DNA of 64,000 bases from Dipodascopsis uninucleata var. uninucleata (taxonomy: Eukaryota; Ascomycota; Lipomycetes; Lipomycetales; Lipomycetaceae), in the NCBI GenBank assembly GCA_030568195.1, contig JAJLTO010000005.1, positions 434,001-498,000 of the forward strand, written 5' to 3'. The notes beneath the pieces were generated by a model that had not been told where the DNA came from, did not search any database, and was given only the letters and a program-made list of their open reading frames with translations. Position numbers and translations under genes: made by a program. Below, piece by piece: positions 53,964 to 64,000 of the stretch (its first letter is position 1; every line of letters begins with the position of its first letter).

Positions 53964-55144
53964 ACATGTATCCCATGATTTGAATGCTAACGCATTATAC
54001 TGTTAGTAAAAGTCTTGATTTATGGAGAACGACACATTCCGCACTATCCGATAAGTTTGCTTTTGCATTCTTACATTGGGTAAAAGAGTCGTCTAAAAAA
54101 CGCTTCTGGTGTGACATTAACATCTCTGTCGCTATATCTGATCTCGGTAGAAACATGGCAGCTGTGGATTTGCGAGTTCGTAAATATAAAGTGAATCGAA
54201 CAATTGTTATTGCTGTTGGTAAGTATTGCTGTTGCTTAAGATGAAGTCGAAGAAAAAAATTTGCGAGTAAAACAAGTGTAGTAGATATATATATGTATGT
54301 GTAGAGAAGATAAGGCTGCAGGCACTAGTATGTGGTTTAAGCGGACGCCTTCGTATGGATGGCTAGAAATATGACAGCAACAAAAGGGCCCTACTTATAG
54401 GTTCTAAGACACTGATAATAGTATTTATAAGGAGATATAAACGCTGGGATTTATTTAATTGTTGATTCTCGAGATGGAAGTGTTCGGCTATTTAAATTAA
54501 TATAAAAATTGCAAAAATAGAAATATCTGCAAGTGAATTAATTCTTTATTGTCTGTCGACCAGCCTTCCTTCGACCAGATATCTTAGGAAACTAAGGGAC
54601 TGCGTAACGCAGTATTGAGAGGGGCCAAAACCTTAAAAGAAAGGCTTAGAGCGGATTTCCTGGCGCAGCATTCATTATGTAATATTTATATAATATAGTT
54701 CTATTTAATTACTTATGAGAGCTCTATGATTACTAATATGGACTTTGACTCGAACAGTGGTGAACAATGCAGACAATGCATAACCTTTTCTATATATTCT
54801 TCGGCGAGATAAAAGCAAGCGAAGTCAATATAAAGAAAAGAATGTTGAGTAGTAACAAAATAAGGAGAGAAGCTGATCAATAGCTCGTATATAGATCATA
54901 AAATATAGTATGGTTCAGATCAGGAGAGTTTTGATACGACAGTTACGATTTATTAGTTATACACATTATCAAAATGTATGTTATTACAGCAAAATGTTAC
55001 TTATAAATAAATAAATAAAATAAAAAGGGCTGTATAGAACAAAAGAACCTCAAAATCCCAAAAAAAAAACTTTCAAGTAAAGTAGTAGCAGCATACTACA
55101 GCGTATTATCATTATTTCACAATCATAGACGAATTGATGATCCC
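53964..55144. other. Spacer with a structured GC-richer island
   Basis: 1.2 kb between the two small membrane protein genes. Mostly AT-rich; the stretch 54550-54680 stands out by three successive hairpins (separate entry). Confidence 0.45.
54550..54680 (+). other. Candidate structured RNA or hairpin island
   Basis: Within about 130 bp: a direct repeat TCGACCAG (54556-54563 and 54571-54578), a stem CTTAG-GAAA-CTAAG with a GNRA tetraloop (from 54583), a stem ACTGCG-TAA-CGCAGT (54599-54613), and a CCTT...AAGG stem near 54631. The stretch is clearly richer in G+C than its surroundings. It matches no snRNA, tRNA, 5S or SRP pattern that I know. Confidence 0.3.
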
Positions 55145-55974
55145 TTATCTCTTGGCAGCAGCGGGAGGGGACGTAGGAGGTCGATATTGCATCTCGTACG
55201 ATTCTTCGTTCATATTGCTGCCTCCAACTTGTCCATTCTGACCGTAGTAGTAAGTTCCAGTTTGTTGTTGATTCTGAGCTCCGCCGTATGGACCAGGAGA
55301 TGGACTGTATGGTGGAGGAACGCTCGCGTTGCCCTGTCCATTATACTGACCGTAGTATGGCGTAGTTCCAGTATGCTGTGCCTGCTGCGGTGGTGGACCA
55401 GGAGGCGGAGGATAATAACCACCACCTTGACCCATCCAGGCTGTTCCATATATTGGCTGCTTGCTACAATCGAATATTCGCATTAGTCATTTGCAGCTTT
55501 ATTAAATAAGAGAATTTTGTTGACTTACCGCTGCTTCGACAGTCTTCTGTTACGTGTGCATCTGCATAGAGAACTCTGTCAGTACTATTCAATCTGCCGT
55601 TCAAGGTAGCAAAATATTCCAGATCACTTACACAAATAGATAAAAGAACACAAATGCAAATAACACGACGATACCTAAGAGTAGCCATCGACCCCTAATG
55701 TGCATTTCGTTAGAATCGCGTATAAAAAATTATCTGCTTAAGCTGATATAGAGAACTTACCATCGATACCTAAATGCAACACTGTTAGTCGTCTATAGAG
55801 AGCATACACTACAAAACATTTACTCTATAAAATATTTATTCGTATGCTACGATTAACTTACCAGGTTGAGTTACAGCCATATGGATAACAATCTATTATC
55901 GCTTGTTAGAAATCATTGGAAGGCTTCATACCCCAAATCGAGTTGCAGTTACTCAAACATACTGTTACCGCCAT
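55145..55974 (-). CDS. RCR-family membrane protein (Congo red resistance / chitin regulation domain)
   Basis: Six exons on the minus strand: 55932-55974, 55862-55892, 55761-55769 (9 nt), 55632-55694, 55529-55561 and 55145-55463; every phase fits and the product has 165 residues. It begins MAVTVCLSNCNSIWDCYPYG and CNSTWYRWGRW, a short cysteine-bearing lumenal part, then one membrane helix (LLLGIVVLFAFVFFYLFV), a basic segment CTRNRRLSKQR and the family signature KQPIYGTAWM. The tail is rich in Pro, Gly, Gln and Tyr and contains PPPY, a PPxY site for the Rsp5 ubiquitin ligase, as in Rcr1/Rcr2. Those proteins control cell-wall chitin and endosomal sorting of transporters. The smallest intron (55893-55931) is 39 nt. 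Confidence 0.85.
55761..55769 (-). other. 9-nt micro-exon of the RCR-family gene
   Basis: GTATCGATG flanked by CTAAC...TTTAG upstream and GTAAGT downstream. It completes Trp, adds Tyr and Arg and opens another Trp codon (W-Y-R-W). Confidence 0.75.
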
Positions 55975-58900
55975 AATAAATCTGTCTCTTCAGAAGCGCG
56001 AAAGCATCTGATACGGGCGCCATTTTGAAGTTGCTAATAAGGCAGTTATTTTTTGGGGGGTGGTCTAGAGATACTAGTGAAACCGATAAATATCAGTATT
56101 CTCAAAGCGCAATTAACTAGACGTTCCTATATCGCTTACCTTTACTAGTAGCAGATATGACAGTTCAAACAGCATAAATTATTTTTGTAAATATCCGAGT
56201 ACTGCGAGCTCTGAAAATTTTCTCTGAATTCCACTTGAGCGCCTAGCTGTTCAGTATTGAGGATCACAGTAACCGATTTCTGAACGGTATTAATCCAAGT
56301 CCGCATCTATTGATGATCATCAGATGATATAAATCACGTGATATGACTCTCAGAAACATGGCTGTGCAGCACAACCGCGCCCTCGTCCAATCTGAGCTGT
56401 GACGTATATGGATTTGGGAAATTATGGATTATACAGCCAAGACTCGAGCTATATTCAATTCTGACACATATCACAATAGTCTGTATATAAACTATTTGAG
56501 CTGATACTGGCTTCCTTAGCCGCTTCTCTGATACTGACTGTATTGCACATTATATCATGCTTTCTATAACTCTACTTGCAGTAAATTACCAAATGTACAT
56601 GAGTGATGCTAGGAAATAGCAAGCAGGCCACTATCTGTTTAGAAAAAGGTGTACGGTGGCAATGGTCTGCCAGGCTCTTTTTATAAAAGAACAAGATTCT
56701 GTACTGTATAGTCTGCCCACTCTCTATTTTCACCCCTACCCTATGGTAACCCACCCATCCCACATAAGTACCTGAATTCAGGTTAGGACCAGATTTGTGA
56801 CTGGCTAGCGAATGCACTATTCAAGTCCGCTCGGCGGCGTTATGTGATATGAAGTTCTAAGGTGCATGCCATATTGATATCCATAACGGTAACCACTCCC
56901 ACATTATCGATATATGAAGCGACTTCCCCTTGAGAGTAGATGAGCGAATATGAAATATACTATTCCTCACTCTATTAGACAATATCTGATATCGTGAAAA
57001 TATCGAAACAACAAAGCTCTCTTTTGTTGGTCTCAATTGTGGCACGAATAAAGCTATTGGCTCGGCAAGCGTCTGGCAACTTGGCAACTTCGTTGCTTTA
57101 TAGTAGGTGCTCTCAAAGACGGAAAAAATCCCTAAGCCAGCCTGGCCAAAATTTTAACGCGAGTGTCTGGAAATACTTCGTCAAGAATTACAATTAGCAT
57201 TTAAATCTGATTATACACGTAAAGGCAAGAAGATTTCTGTTTCATTGGACTCAATCAGAGCGAAGAGGCGCTTAACACGTCCTATACGATGTCAACCCAC
57301 GTATAAGATATGACGGTCCAGCAAAGTGAGAGTTGTTAATCGATTTACCTGCATCTATCATATACTATACAGCAATAAAAAATGAATTAGGTACAATATT
57401 ACTCGTATATGACACGAAGAAAAAGAAAGCACACCCCACGAGAAATTTATTTAAAACATACTTAGGTCAGCAGATTTTTTAGACCTCTCTCTGTGGACAG
57501 TCCTAAAGCAAGAATGAGATTTGCAGCTTACGAAGCTTTTTATAGTACATTGATAAGAGCAGTGATTGAATGATAAGGTATTGCGAGAGATCAAAAAGTG
57601 GGATCGCAACGGTAGTCGACCGGAATATCTCAATTTTTGAAGAGCTGTCGTACATTTAGGTTTTCCCATCCCTCAACTGTATTAGAATAACCGATTGTTT
57701 ATTATGCACAGACCCAACTCAAATTTAACAAAATGCTCCGCATCAAAGCACAGTCTCTAGCGGCGCTGTAATATGATACCGAGAATTGCACGTTGTATTC
57801 CGGTAATGACAGAAGAAAACTTGACAAGCATTTCAGTTATCTGCTATCAAAAGATAAATATTATGGGAGATCGTTGAACAGTGTTAGTCTACGTCAATCT
57901 GGCTTCGCCTCGAGGATCTCATGTATTGATCTTGCTGCGATAATGGAGTAGACTTTAAGCAAAACTCTCACACATCGGCGATACTAAAGAGGTTATAAGA
58001 GCGATAATCCTTTTTTATGGCAGGATTAGTATTTTAATATGTCTCTCGATGTGTATTAGTTGATATCTTATATGGCAGTAACTTACTACCGTACAGAAAC
58101 CTTTCTATGCAAAGCATGTAGCGTAAGAAATCCAGTCACCATCGCTATTGCAACAACTACGTCCTGTAGTATCACCGCACATTAGGGAATAAAAAGTTTG
58201 ATCCTTTCTAACCATTAAGACAGCATCCCTACAGTATGGGTACTGAAAAGAATGATCTGTAACATGCTATAGTCGATAGTCTCTATATTCCACACTCCTA
58301 AGTGCACAAGACTAGTGAGATCATTCTATTGTTTTTGGGAATTGCGTAGAAAAGAGCCAGTCGGATTCACTTCTTTATAGCATATATCTAGTTTCTTAAA
58401 CTATAGATAGATTATTGATATATGCCAGACTAGTTTGCTATCGAAATGACAGCTGACCTCCGGATACCTATCAGAACGTCCATTAAGTAGTTCTCAATTC
58501 ACGAGAACATACTAAGGAAACTAACCATATTTTCTACCATGGAATAATTTCTCAATCTTTATGGAAAATTCTTCTCTTAAACTTTTGGTATTATCAGAAT
58601 CAGCTTTCCTTATTATGATTTCGATCACCCAAACCCGTTGGCTGTATATACGTTATGTTGTTCATGTGAACAATAAGCGATAATGCAAAATTGACGAGCA
58701 TTCTTCCTACATTACGCAGCCACGACTCTGCAATATCTGTTCCTTAAATGAATATCGCATTGTCACAAAAAAACATGGAAATTCCAGAGGTGTGTGCGCT
58801 ACTTTAAGGATTTTATGAGCAACTCGCTACATGCCTGGCTCCTGGTGACTAGTTCCGCAGCTGAAACACACGTCACTATATAGACCAATACCTATTGACT

Positions 58901-60073
58901 ATTAATATTCTTGCTCCTCAAGTCAGTCATATCTTTAATTTCTTGTTTATTCCAACAGCGACCAGCACAAGACAAGAATGTCGCAAGTGAATTTGGACGT
59001 CTAGGGGCACCACTTGGAATCGGTGACATAAGTTACATTACTACTTCTCCCAATTCTGGCAAACTACTGGAAACCAAAAAATACAATGTTTGAAACAGAA
59101 AAAAAGGAACTATTGCCAGCATAGGGCTCTTGTGTGAGCCGCGATTGAGTCTACTTTGATTCACCATTCCTAGCTGTATATTATAACAATAGTAAGTACA
59201 AATGGTGTACCTAATCTTAATAATGACGAAATACTCTATATCAATAAGCACATTTCTATTTGCTAGAGACTAAAATTCTTATCAGCCTATAAAGGTAAGA
59301 AATGAAAGTTTAATTGGTAAGTGCAGCACGGACACGAATAATAGCCATCTTAAAAAACGCAGCTTGAAAGAACAAAATCAGATTAGTATTAACATATGAA
59401 AAATTTTGTCTATCTCTCCCAAAATATTACGCCATATTACTGTAGACCCATAGTGATTACAACTTATGCCGCGGAAATATGCTGGATTGGACAGCTAACT
59501 CTAGCATTTAGATTAGAGAGTCCTCCTGTCACTAGCAATTCCTCGGAACATGAGTCTTTCCTGACCAGCTCGTAAGCTGTGAATGAAAACATTTAGTTGG
59601 TAGGCCCTGTAAGATGCCTCACAAAAAATTCTTTTCCTATAAATCGCTATCTTGACAGCGAAAGATAGACTCATGGCTGGCCAGATAAGGTGTTAAGGTG
59701 TTAAGGCTTGAACCAGAATGCAGTACTACCTGCGCTCTAGTTTGTACCTTCCACCACAGCTACTTCGCAATGGCTTATGAGAGTTTTGATCTAATATCTT
59801 AGTTAACCACTAAAAGGAATTGCTAATCAGCACGAAAGTTCAACTTATTTTATTCAGTTCTAATCTTTGGTGCCATGCTTCAATTTTATTGTATTCAATG
59901 TCTTAACACTGCACCCTTCTATACTCTTCGTCCTAGTTACAATATTTCAAATAGCATATTGCTAAGCTGTCTTCTTCATTTATTTCATCGTCAATAGCAG
60001 TTGCTTAGAAGTTACAGGACTAGAGTGACTAGAGTTGCAAGAGACGTAGAATTTTTAGCTGCACATTTTAGTT
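55975..60073. other. Gene-free stretch of 4.1 kb
   Basis: The largest gap in the window. No open frame here has protein-like composition and no RNA gene was recognised. It contains an ATCACGTGAT palindrome next to a TGATGATCATCA palindrome (56311-56342), a short tandem AAGGTGTT (59687-59706) and, at the right end, the promoter of the ABC transporter. Decayed mobile DNA is possible but not shown. Confidence 0.5.
56333..56342. promoter_or_regulatory. Palindromic E-box ATCACGTGAT (copy 3)
   Basis: Third identical copy. It lies 360 bp upstream of the RCR-family start, about the same distance as copy 1 from ISD11, and 11 bp beyond a 12-bp palindrome TGATGATCATCA (56311-56322). Confidence 0.55.
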
Positions 60074-63000
60074 ATGGAGAGCGCGTCGAAGTATAGCGAG
60101 AAACTGCCTTTTTTGCGAACGTTCTCATTGAAATCAGAGAGTCAGTCCTCAGTAAACGAAAAATCATCAGTAGTGGATATCCGGACAGATGAGTACAGTC
60201 ATCTTCCTGAAGCTGAAGCAAAGATCTTGCGCGAACAGGTTGAAGTGAAAGATGTTAAGATCTCATTCTTTACCTTGTATCGTTATTCCACAAAGCGGGA
60301 TAAGCTGTTGCTAGTCTTTGCTACCTTTATCTCTATAGTTGAAGGAATATTGAGACCTGCACTCTCTCTAGTATTCGGTGCTGCAGCCCAGGTCTTCACT
60401 GACTACTTTCGTCAACGTGTATATTTCGATGGTGAATACGAAGGATTCTTTGGCGATGAGCATACAGATCAAGGATTTCATAATGGCACTTTTTATAACT
60501 CGACCATGAGTGGTATGAATGAGACACGATATGATTCTTATCAGCAGTTTATGAACTATGGCACACGATTGTATAGTGTGCAAGAATTTCAAGATGAAGT
60601 TAATAAACTGGCTCTTTACATTGTATACTTTGGTATAGCAGATTTGATTTTATCATACTTCGCTGTATATATTTTCATTGACCGCGGTGAACTGCTTTCG
60701 GGTAGAATCCGTGAAAAGTATCTTGCTGCTATTCTTCGACAGAACATTGGTTATTTTGACAAGCAAGGTTCGGGCGGAATTACTACTAGTATTTCTGGTG
60801 ATACTATGGTTGTTCAGGAAGGTATGTCGGAGAAGGTATGCTACGTCGTCTCAAATGTTTCTGCCTTCTTCGCTGCTTATGCCTTTGCTTTTGAACGTCA
60901 GTACCTTCTTACCTTTGTATTAACTTCTGTCGCATTTGTCGTCTCTGTTGCATTGATAGTTGCATCTGGTGAGATGCGTCGCAATTACAAGAAAGCCGTT
61001 GATGAACTTGGACTGGCTAGCACTCTTGCGGAGGAAACTTTATCTAGTATTCGGAATGTCCAGGCTTTTGGAATTCAGGACAGACTGGCACAGCAGTTCG
61101 ATAAACTCATCGGCGTCACAGAAAAATGGAATATTAGAGCCGGAGGCGCGTTAGGTATCTTGACATCCCTTGTATTCTTTGGTTGGTTTAACAATGATGC
61201 CCTGACTTTTTGGTATGGATATAAACTTCTTCGCAGTGGTCAGGCCTCTGTCTCTCGACTAATTTCCGTCTTGCTTTTGATGAATCAGGGAGCCGTTGCT
61301 GTTTCAAATATTTCTCCACACTTCCGAAGTCTTTCTAGTGCAATTGCGGCCGCGTCAAAATTATTCGCTACTATTGACCGTAGGTCTGTCATTGATTCAG
61401 CATCCGACGAGGGAATTAAACTTGATAAAGTTGAAGGCCATATCGAGTTAAAGAACGTTAAATTCATTTATCCTTCAAGGCCAGATGTCACTGTTCTAAG
61501 CAATTTCTCACTTGATATTGGCGCTTCAAAAACTGTCGCTCTTGTTGGGGCCTCTGGATCGGGAAAGAGTACTATTGTTGGCCTGATTGAGCGATTCTAT
61601 GAGCCTTTAGCTGGTACTATTACCTTGGATGGTGTTCCTATTGAATCTCTTAATGTTAGATGGCTCAGACAGCAGGTTGCTTTAGTTTCACAGGAGCCAA
61701 GTCTTTTCGCATGCTCTATATATGACAACATTGCTTATGGTCTGATAGGCACTAAGTACGAATATGCTTCTGAAGTTGAGAAGCGTGAACGTGTACGTCA
61801 GGCCTGTATTCAAGCCAATGCAATGAGCTTCATCGACACTTTCCCTGAGGGTCTCGACACAAATGTTGGGGATCGTGGATTTCTCATGTCGGGAGGTCAA
61901 AAGCAACGTATAGGTATTGCCAGAGCAATTGTCAGTGATCCGAAAATTTTATTACTAGACGAAGCAACTTCTGCTCTGGATACTAGATCTGAAGGTATTG
62001 TTCAGGATGCTTTGGATAAAGCTTCTAAGAACAGGACTACGATTGTCATTGCTCATAGATTAAGCACTATTAAAGATGCGGACACAATTGTCGTGATGCG
62101 TAAAGGTCAAATTGTCGAAATGGGTACTCACTCTGAGCTGCTTGCCAAGAAAGGAAACTATTATGAACTCGTTCAGGCACAGGATGTCAAAGTCGATAAA
62201 AAGTCATCCGCTCAAAATGATTCTGAGAAGTATGAAGATAAGAGCGAGAAAGAGCTGGAAGAAGATGAAATACATGGACTTTCAAAGTCGAATTCTGGAC
62301 AATCAGTTTCAAGTATGATCATAAAGAGCCGTGAGGAACCAGAAGAAGTTGACGAGAATAAATATGGATATTGGGAGCTTATCTTTTATCTCTTTAAGCT
62401 TGGCAAGGATGATAGATGGGTCAATATTATAGGTCTTGGTCTTACTGTCGTCAGTGGGTTTATTTATGTCTTCTTGTCTTTACTTTATTCTAACTGTCTT
62501 GATACTCTCTCTCATCTTCCCGATTATGATTTTGTTACCCCACGAATGTATTTGTTCGCCGGTCTTTTCTTTGGTCTTGCTTGCGTCGCATTTATTTCAA
62601 CTATGGCATCTATTGCATGCTATTCTTATACATCTCAAAAGCTTGTTAGAAAGATTAGGCTTATGATGTTACGTCAGTATATGCGCTTAGATCCAAAATT
62701 CTTTGATACTGATGGAAACAGCTCTGGTGCTCTGACTTCACGCTTATCTAATGATGCAGCAGCCGTTGAGGGTCTTTCGGGGGTTACATTTGGTCAGATA
62801 TTGAGCGCTGGTATGATTCTATTGACATGTTCTATTTTTTCATTAGCAATTTCTTGGAAGTTTGCTCTTGTTACCATAGCCACGATGCCAATTATTGTAG
62901 GAGGTGGTTTTTTCCGTTTGTATGTTCTTAATAGTTTCCAAATTAATCTGAAAGCTTCTAATGAGAAGGCTGCCAGCTTTGCATGTGAGGCTGCTTCTGC

Positions 63001-64000
63001 GATTAGAACAGTTCTTTCATTGACTAGAGAGAATGATGTTCTGTCGAAGTACCGGGCCACTCTGGATGGTCAGAGAAGGGACTCTCGCACAATCAATATT
63101 AAGTCTGCAATGTTCTACGGTGTTTCTCAAGGCTCCCAATTTTTCATTTTTTCCTTGGCCTACTGGTATGGTGGTTCTCTAGTTGTGACAGATAATTACA
63201 GTATTATTCAATTCTATTTTGCCTATACTGCAGTTATATTTGGATCTATATCTGCAGGTATCACCTTGTCATTTGTTCCTGATTTGGGAAAGGCTAAGTT
63301 GTCAGCTGGCTATATCAAGAAGATTCTTGACCTGAAGCCAGAGATCGATACTTGGAATCCAGCGGGCGAAAAGGTTCCTGAAGACTGTAAAGGAGAAATT
63401 GAATTTAAGGATGTGCATTTCCGCTATCCAACTCGGCCACAGGTCCCAGTTCTTCGCGGACTGAACTTGAAGGTCAACAAGGGGCAATATGTTGCTTTGG
63501 TGGGATCGTCTGGCTGTGGTAAGAGTACTACTATTGGTCTATTGGAATCTTTCTACAGACCTTTGGCAGGTTCTATACTACTCGACGGAGTGGATATCTC
63601 GAAATTCAACATCAACTCTTATAGAGATCAGATTGCTCTTGTTCAACAAGAACCTACATTATATGCTGGAACTATTAAGGAAAATATCATGTTTGGTACT
63701 TCTAGAATTGATGTTACTGATGAAGATGTTTACGCAGCTGCTAGACAGGCTAATATTCATGACTTCATTGAATCTCTCCCTGATGGATATGAAACATTTG
63801 TTGGCAATAAGGGAACGCTACTTTCTGGTGGTCAGAAACAGCGAATTGCAATTGCTCGCGCTCTTATCCGCAACCCGAAGATTCTGCTTCTCGATGAAGC
63901 GACCTCCGCTCTTGACTCCGAGTCAGAGAAGATTGTTCAGGCTGCTCTAGATGCTGCGGCTCGTGGTAGAACCACCATTGCTATCGCGCACCGTTTGAGC
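60074..64000 (+). CDS. Full-size ABCB transporter (multidrug/peptide exporter), 3' end missing
   Basis: Open from the ATG at 60074 to the last base, 1309 residues, no intron. Order: acidic N-terminal tail, first six-helix membrane domain with an N-glycosylated outer loop (HNGTFYNSTMSG), first nucleotide-binding domain with Walker A GASGSGKST, signature LMSGGQKQR and Walker B ILLLDEATSALD; a charged linker (KKSSAQNDSEKYEDKSEKE); second membrane domain; second nucleotide-binding domain with GSSGCGKST, LLSGGQKQR, ILLLDEATSALD and the H-loop AIAHRLS, where the window ends. Only some 40 residues should be missing. This is the P-glycoprotein type (fission yeast Pmd1), a plasma-membrane exporter of lipophilic drugs or peptides; the substrate is not readable. 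Both ATP sites look competent. Confidence 0.94.
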   Translation, partial: MESASKYSEKLPFLRTFSLKSESQSSVNEKSSVVDIRTDEYSHLPEAEAKILREQVEVKDVKISFFTLYRYSTKRDKLLLVFATFISIVEGILRPALSLVFGAAAQVFTDYFRQRVYFDGEYEGFFGDEHTDQGFHNGTFYNSTMSGMNETRYDSYQQFMNYGTRLYSVQEFQDEVNKLALYIVYFGIADLILSYFAVYIFIDRGELLSGRIREKYLAAILRQNIGYFDKQGSGGITTSISGDTMVVQEGMSEKVCYVVSNVSAFFAAYAFAFERQYLLTFVLTSVAFVVSVALIVASGEMRRNYKKAVDELGLASTLAEETLSSIRNVQAFGIQDRLAQQFDKLIGVTEKWNIRAGGALGILTSLVFFGWFNNDALTFWYGYKLLRSGQASVSRLISVLLLMNQGAVAVSNISPHFRSLSSAIAAASKLFATIDRRSVIDSASDEGIKLDKVEGHIELKNVKFIYPSRPDVTVLSNFSLDIGASKTVALVGASGSGKSTIVGLIERFYEPLAGTITLDGVPIESLNVRWLRQQVALVSQEPSLFACSIYDNIAYGLIGTKYEYASEVEKRERVRQACIQANAMSFIDTFPEGLDTNVGDRGFLMSGGQKQRIGIARAIVSDPKILLLDEATSALDTRSEGIVQDALDKASKNRTTIVIAHRLSTIKDADTIVVMRKGQIVEMGTHSELLAKKGNYYELVQAQDVKVDKKSSAQNDSEKYEDKSEKELEEDEIHGLSKSNSGQSVSSMIIKSREEPEEVDENKYGYWELIFYLFKLGKDDRWVNIIGLGLTVVSGFIYVFLSLLYSNCLDTLSHLPDYDFVTPRMYLFAGLFFGLACVAFISTMASIACYSYTSQKLVRKIRLMMLRQYMRLDPKFFDTDGNSSGALTSRLSNDAAAVEGLSGVTFGQILSAGMILLTCSIFSLAISWKFALVTIATMPIIVGGGFFRLYVLNSFQINLKASNEKAASFACEAASAIRTVLSLTRENDVLSKYRATLDGQRRDSRTINIKSAMFYGVSQGSQFFIFSLAYWYGGSLVVTDNYSIIQFYFAYTAVIFGSISAGITLSFVPDLGKAKLSAGYIKKILDLKPEIDTWNPAGEKVPEDCKGEIEFKDVHFRYPTRPQVPVLRGLNLKVNKGQYVALVGSSGCGKSTTIGLLESFYRPLAGSILLDGVDISKFNINSYRDQIALVQQEPTLYAGTIKENIMFGTSRIDVTDEDVYAAARQANIHDFIESLPDGYETFVGNKGTLLSGGQKQRIAIARALIRNPKILLLDEATSALDSESEKIVQAALDAAARGRTTIAIAHRLS

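Noticed and set aside
60678-63950. Short frames inside the ABC transporter region on both strands
   Set aside because: All are shadows of the single long frame that begins at 60074.
1-64000. CRISPR array, operon structure, bacterial ribosome sites
   Set aside because: No spaced direct repeats of that kind; the DNA is eukaryotic with spliceosomal introns.

Overview
The window is nuclear DNA of a fungus, most likely an ascomycete outside Schizosaccharomyces. The signs are compact genes, short spliceosomal introns (mostly 51-104 nt, with a CTAAC-type branch point just upstream of the acceptor), AT-rich spacers, two Zn(II)2Cys6 transcription factors, a HOMOL-D box in front of a ribosomal protein gene, and a U3 snoRNA gene interrupted at the site where the budding-yeast U3 genes carry their intron. 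The kynurenine-pathway enzyme BNA1 is present, which argues against fission yeast. I cannot name the species.

Layout. 1-12 kb is a dense housekeeping block: 3' end of an NADP alcohol dehydrogenase, TAF7, a VPS51-like GARP subunit, a secreted orphan, RPC34 of Pol III, mitochondrial SCO1, ORC3 and ISD11. At 11.8-13.1 kb ribosomal protein eL33 and the intron-containing U3 snoRNA are transcribed divergently from one 340-bp promoter. 13.1-21.5 kb is accessory DNA: a broken amino-acid/choline-type permease, its intact tandem paralogue, and long spacers with faint retroelement traces. 21.5-26.7 kb holds two divergent zinc-cluster regulators, one with a long polyglutamine tract. 28.6-37.4 kb has BNA1, an orphan gene and NAD-glutamate dehydrogenase GDH2 behind a 2.3-kb leader region. 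39-53 kb returns to housekeeping genes: HEM14, a WDR5/Swd3-type WD40 protein, COG4, SUA5, the Golgi Ca/Mn pump PMR1 and ISC1. Then come two small single-pass membrane proteins, the second of the RCR family with a 9-nt micro-exon, a 4-kb gene-free stretch, and a full-size ABCB transporter cut by the window end.

The protein genes mostly alternate as divergent and convergent pairs. Shared themes are gene expression (TAF7, RPC34, ORC3, eL33, U3, the WD40 protein), the Golgi and secretory path (VPS51, COG4, PMR1, ISC1), mitochondrial metallo-assembly and haem (SCO1, ISD11, HEM14), and nitrogen or amino-acid use (permease, GDH2, BNA1). Exon boundaries were worked out by hand from splice consensus and reading phase. 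No database search was run, so family names rest on recognised motifs.
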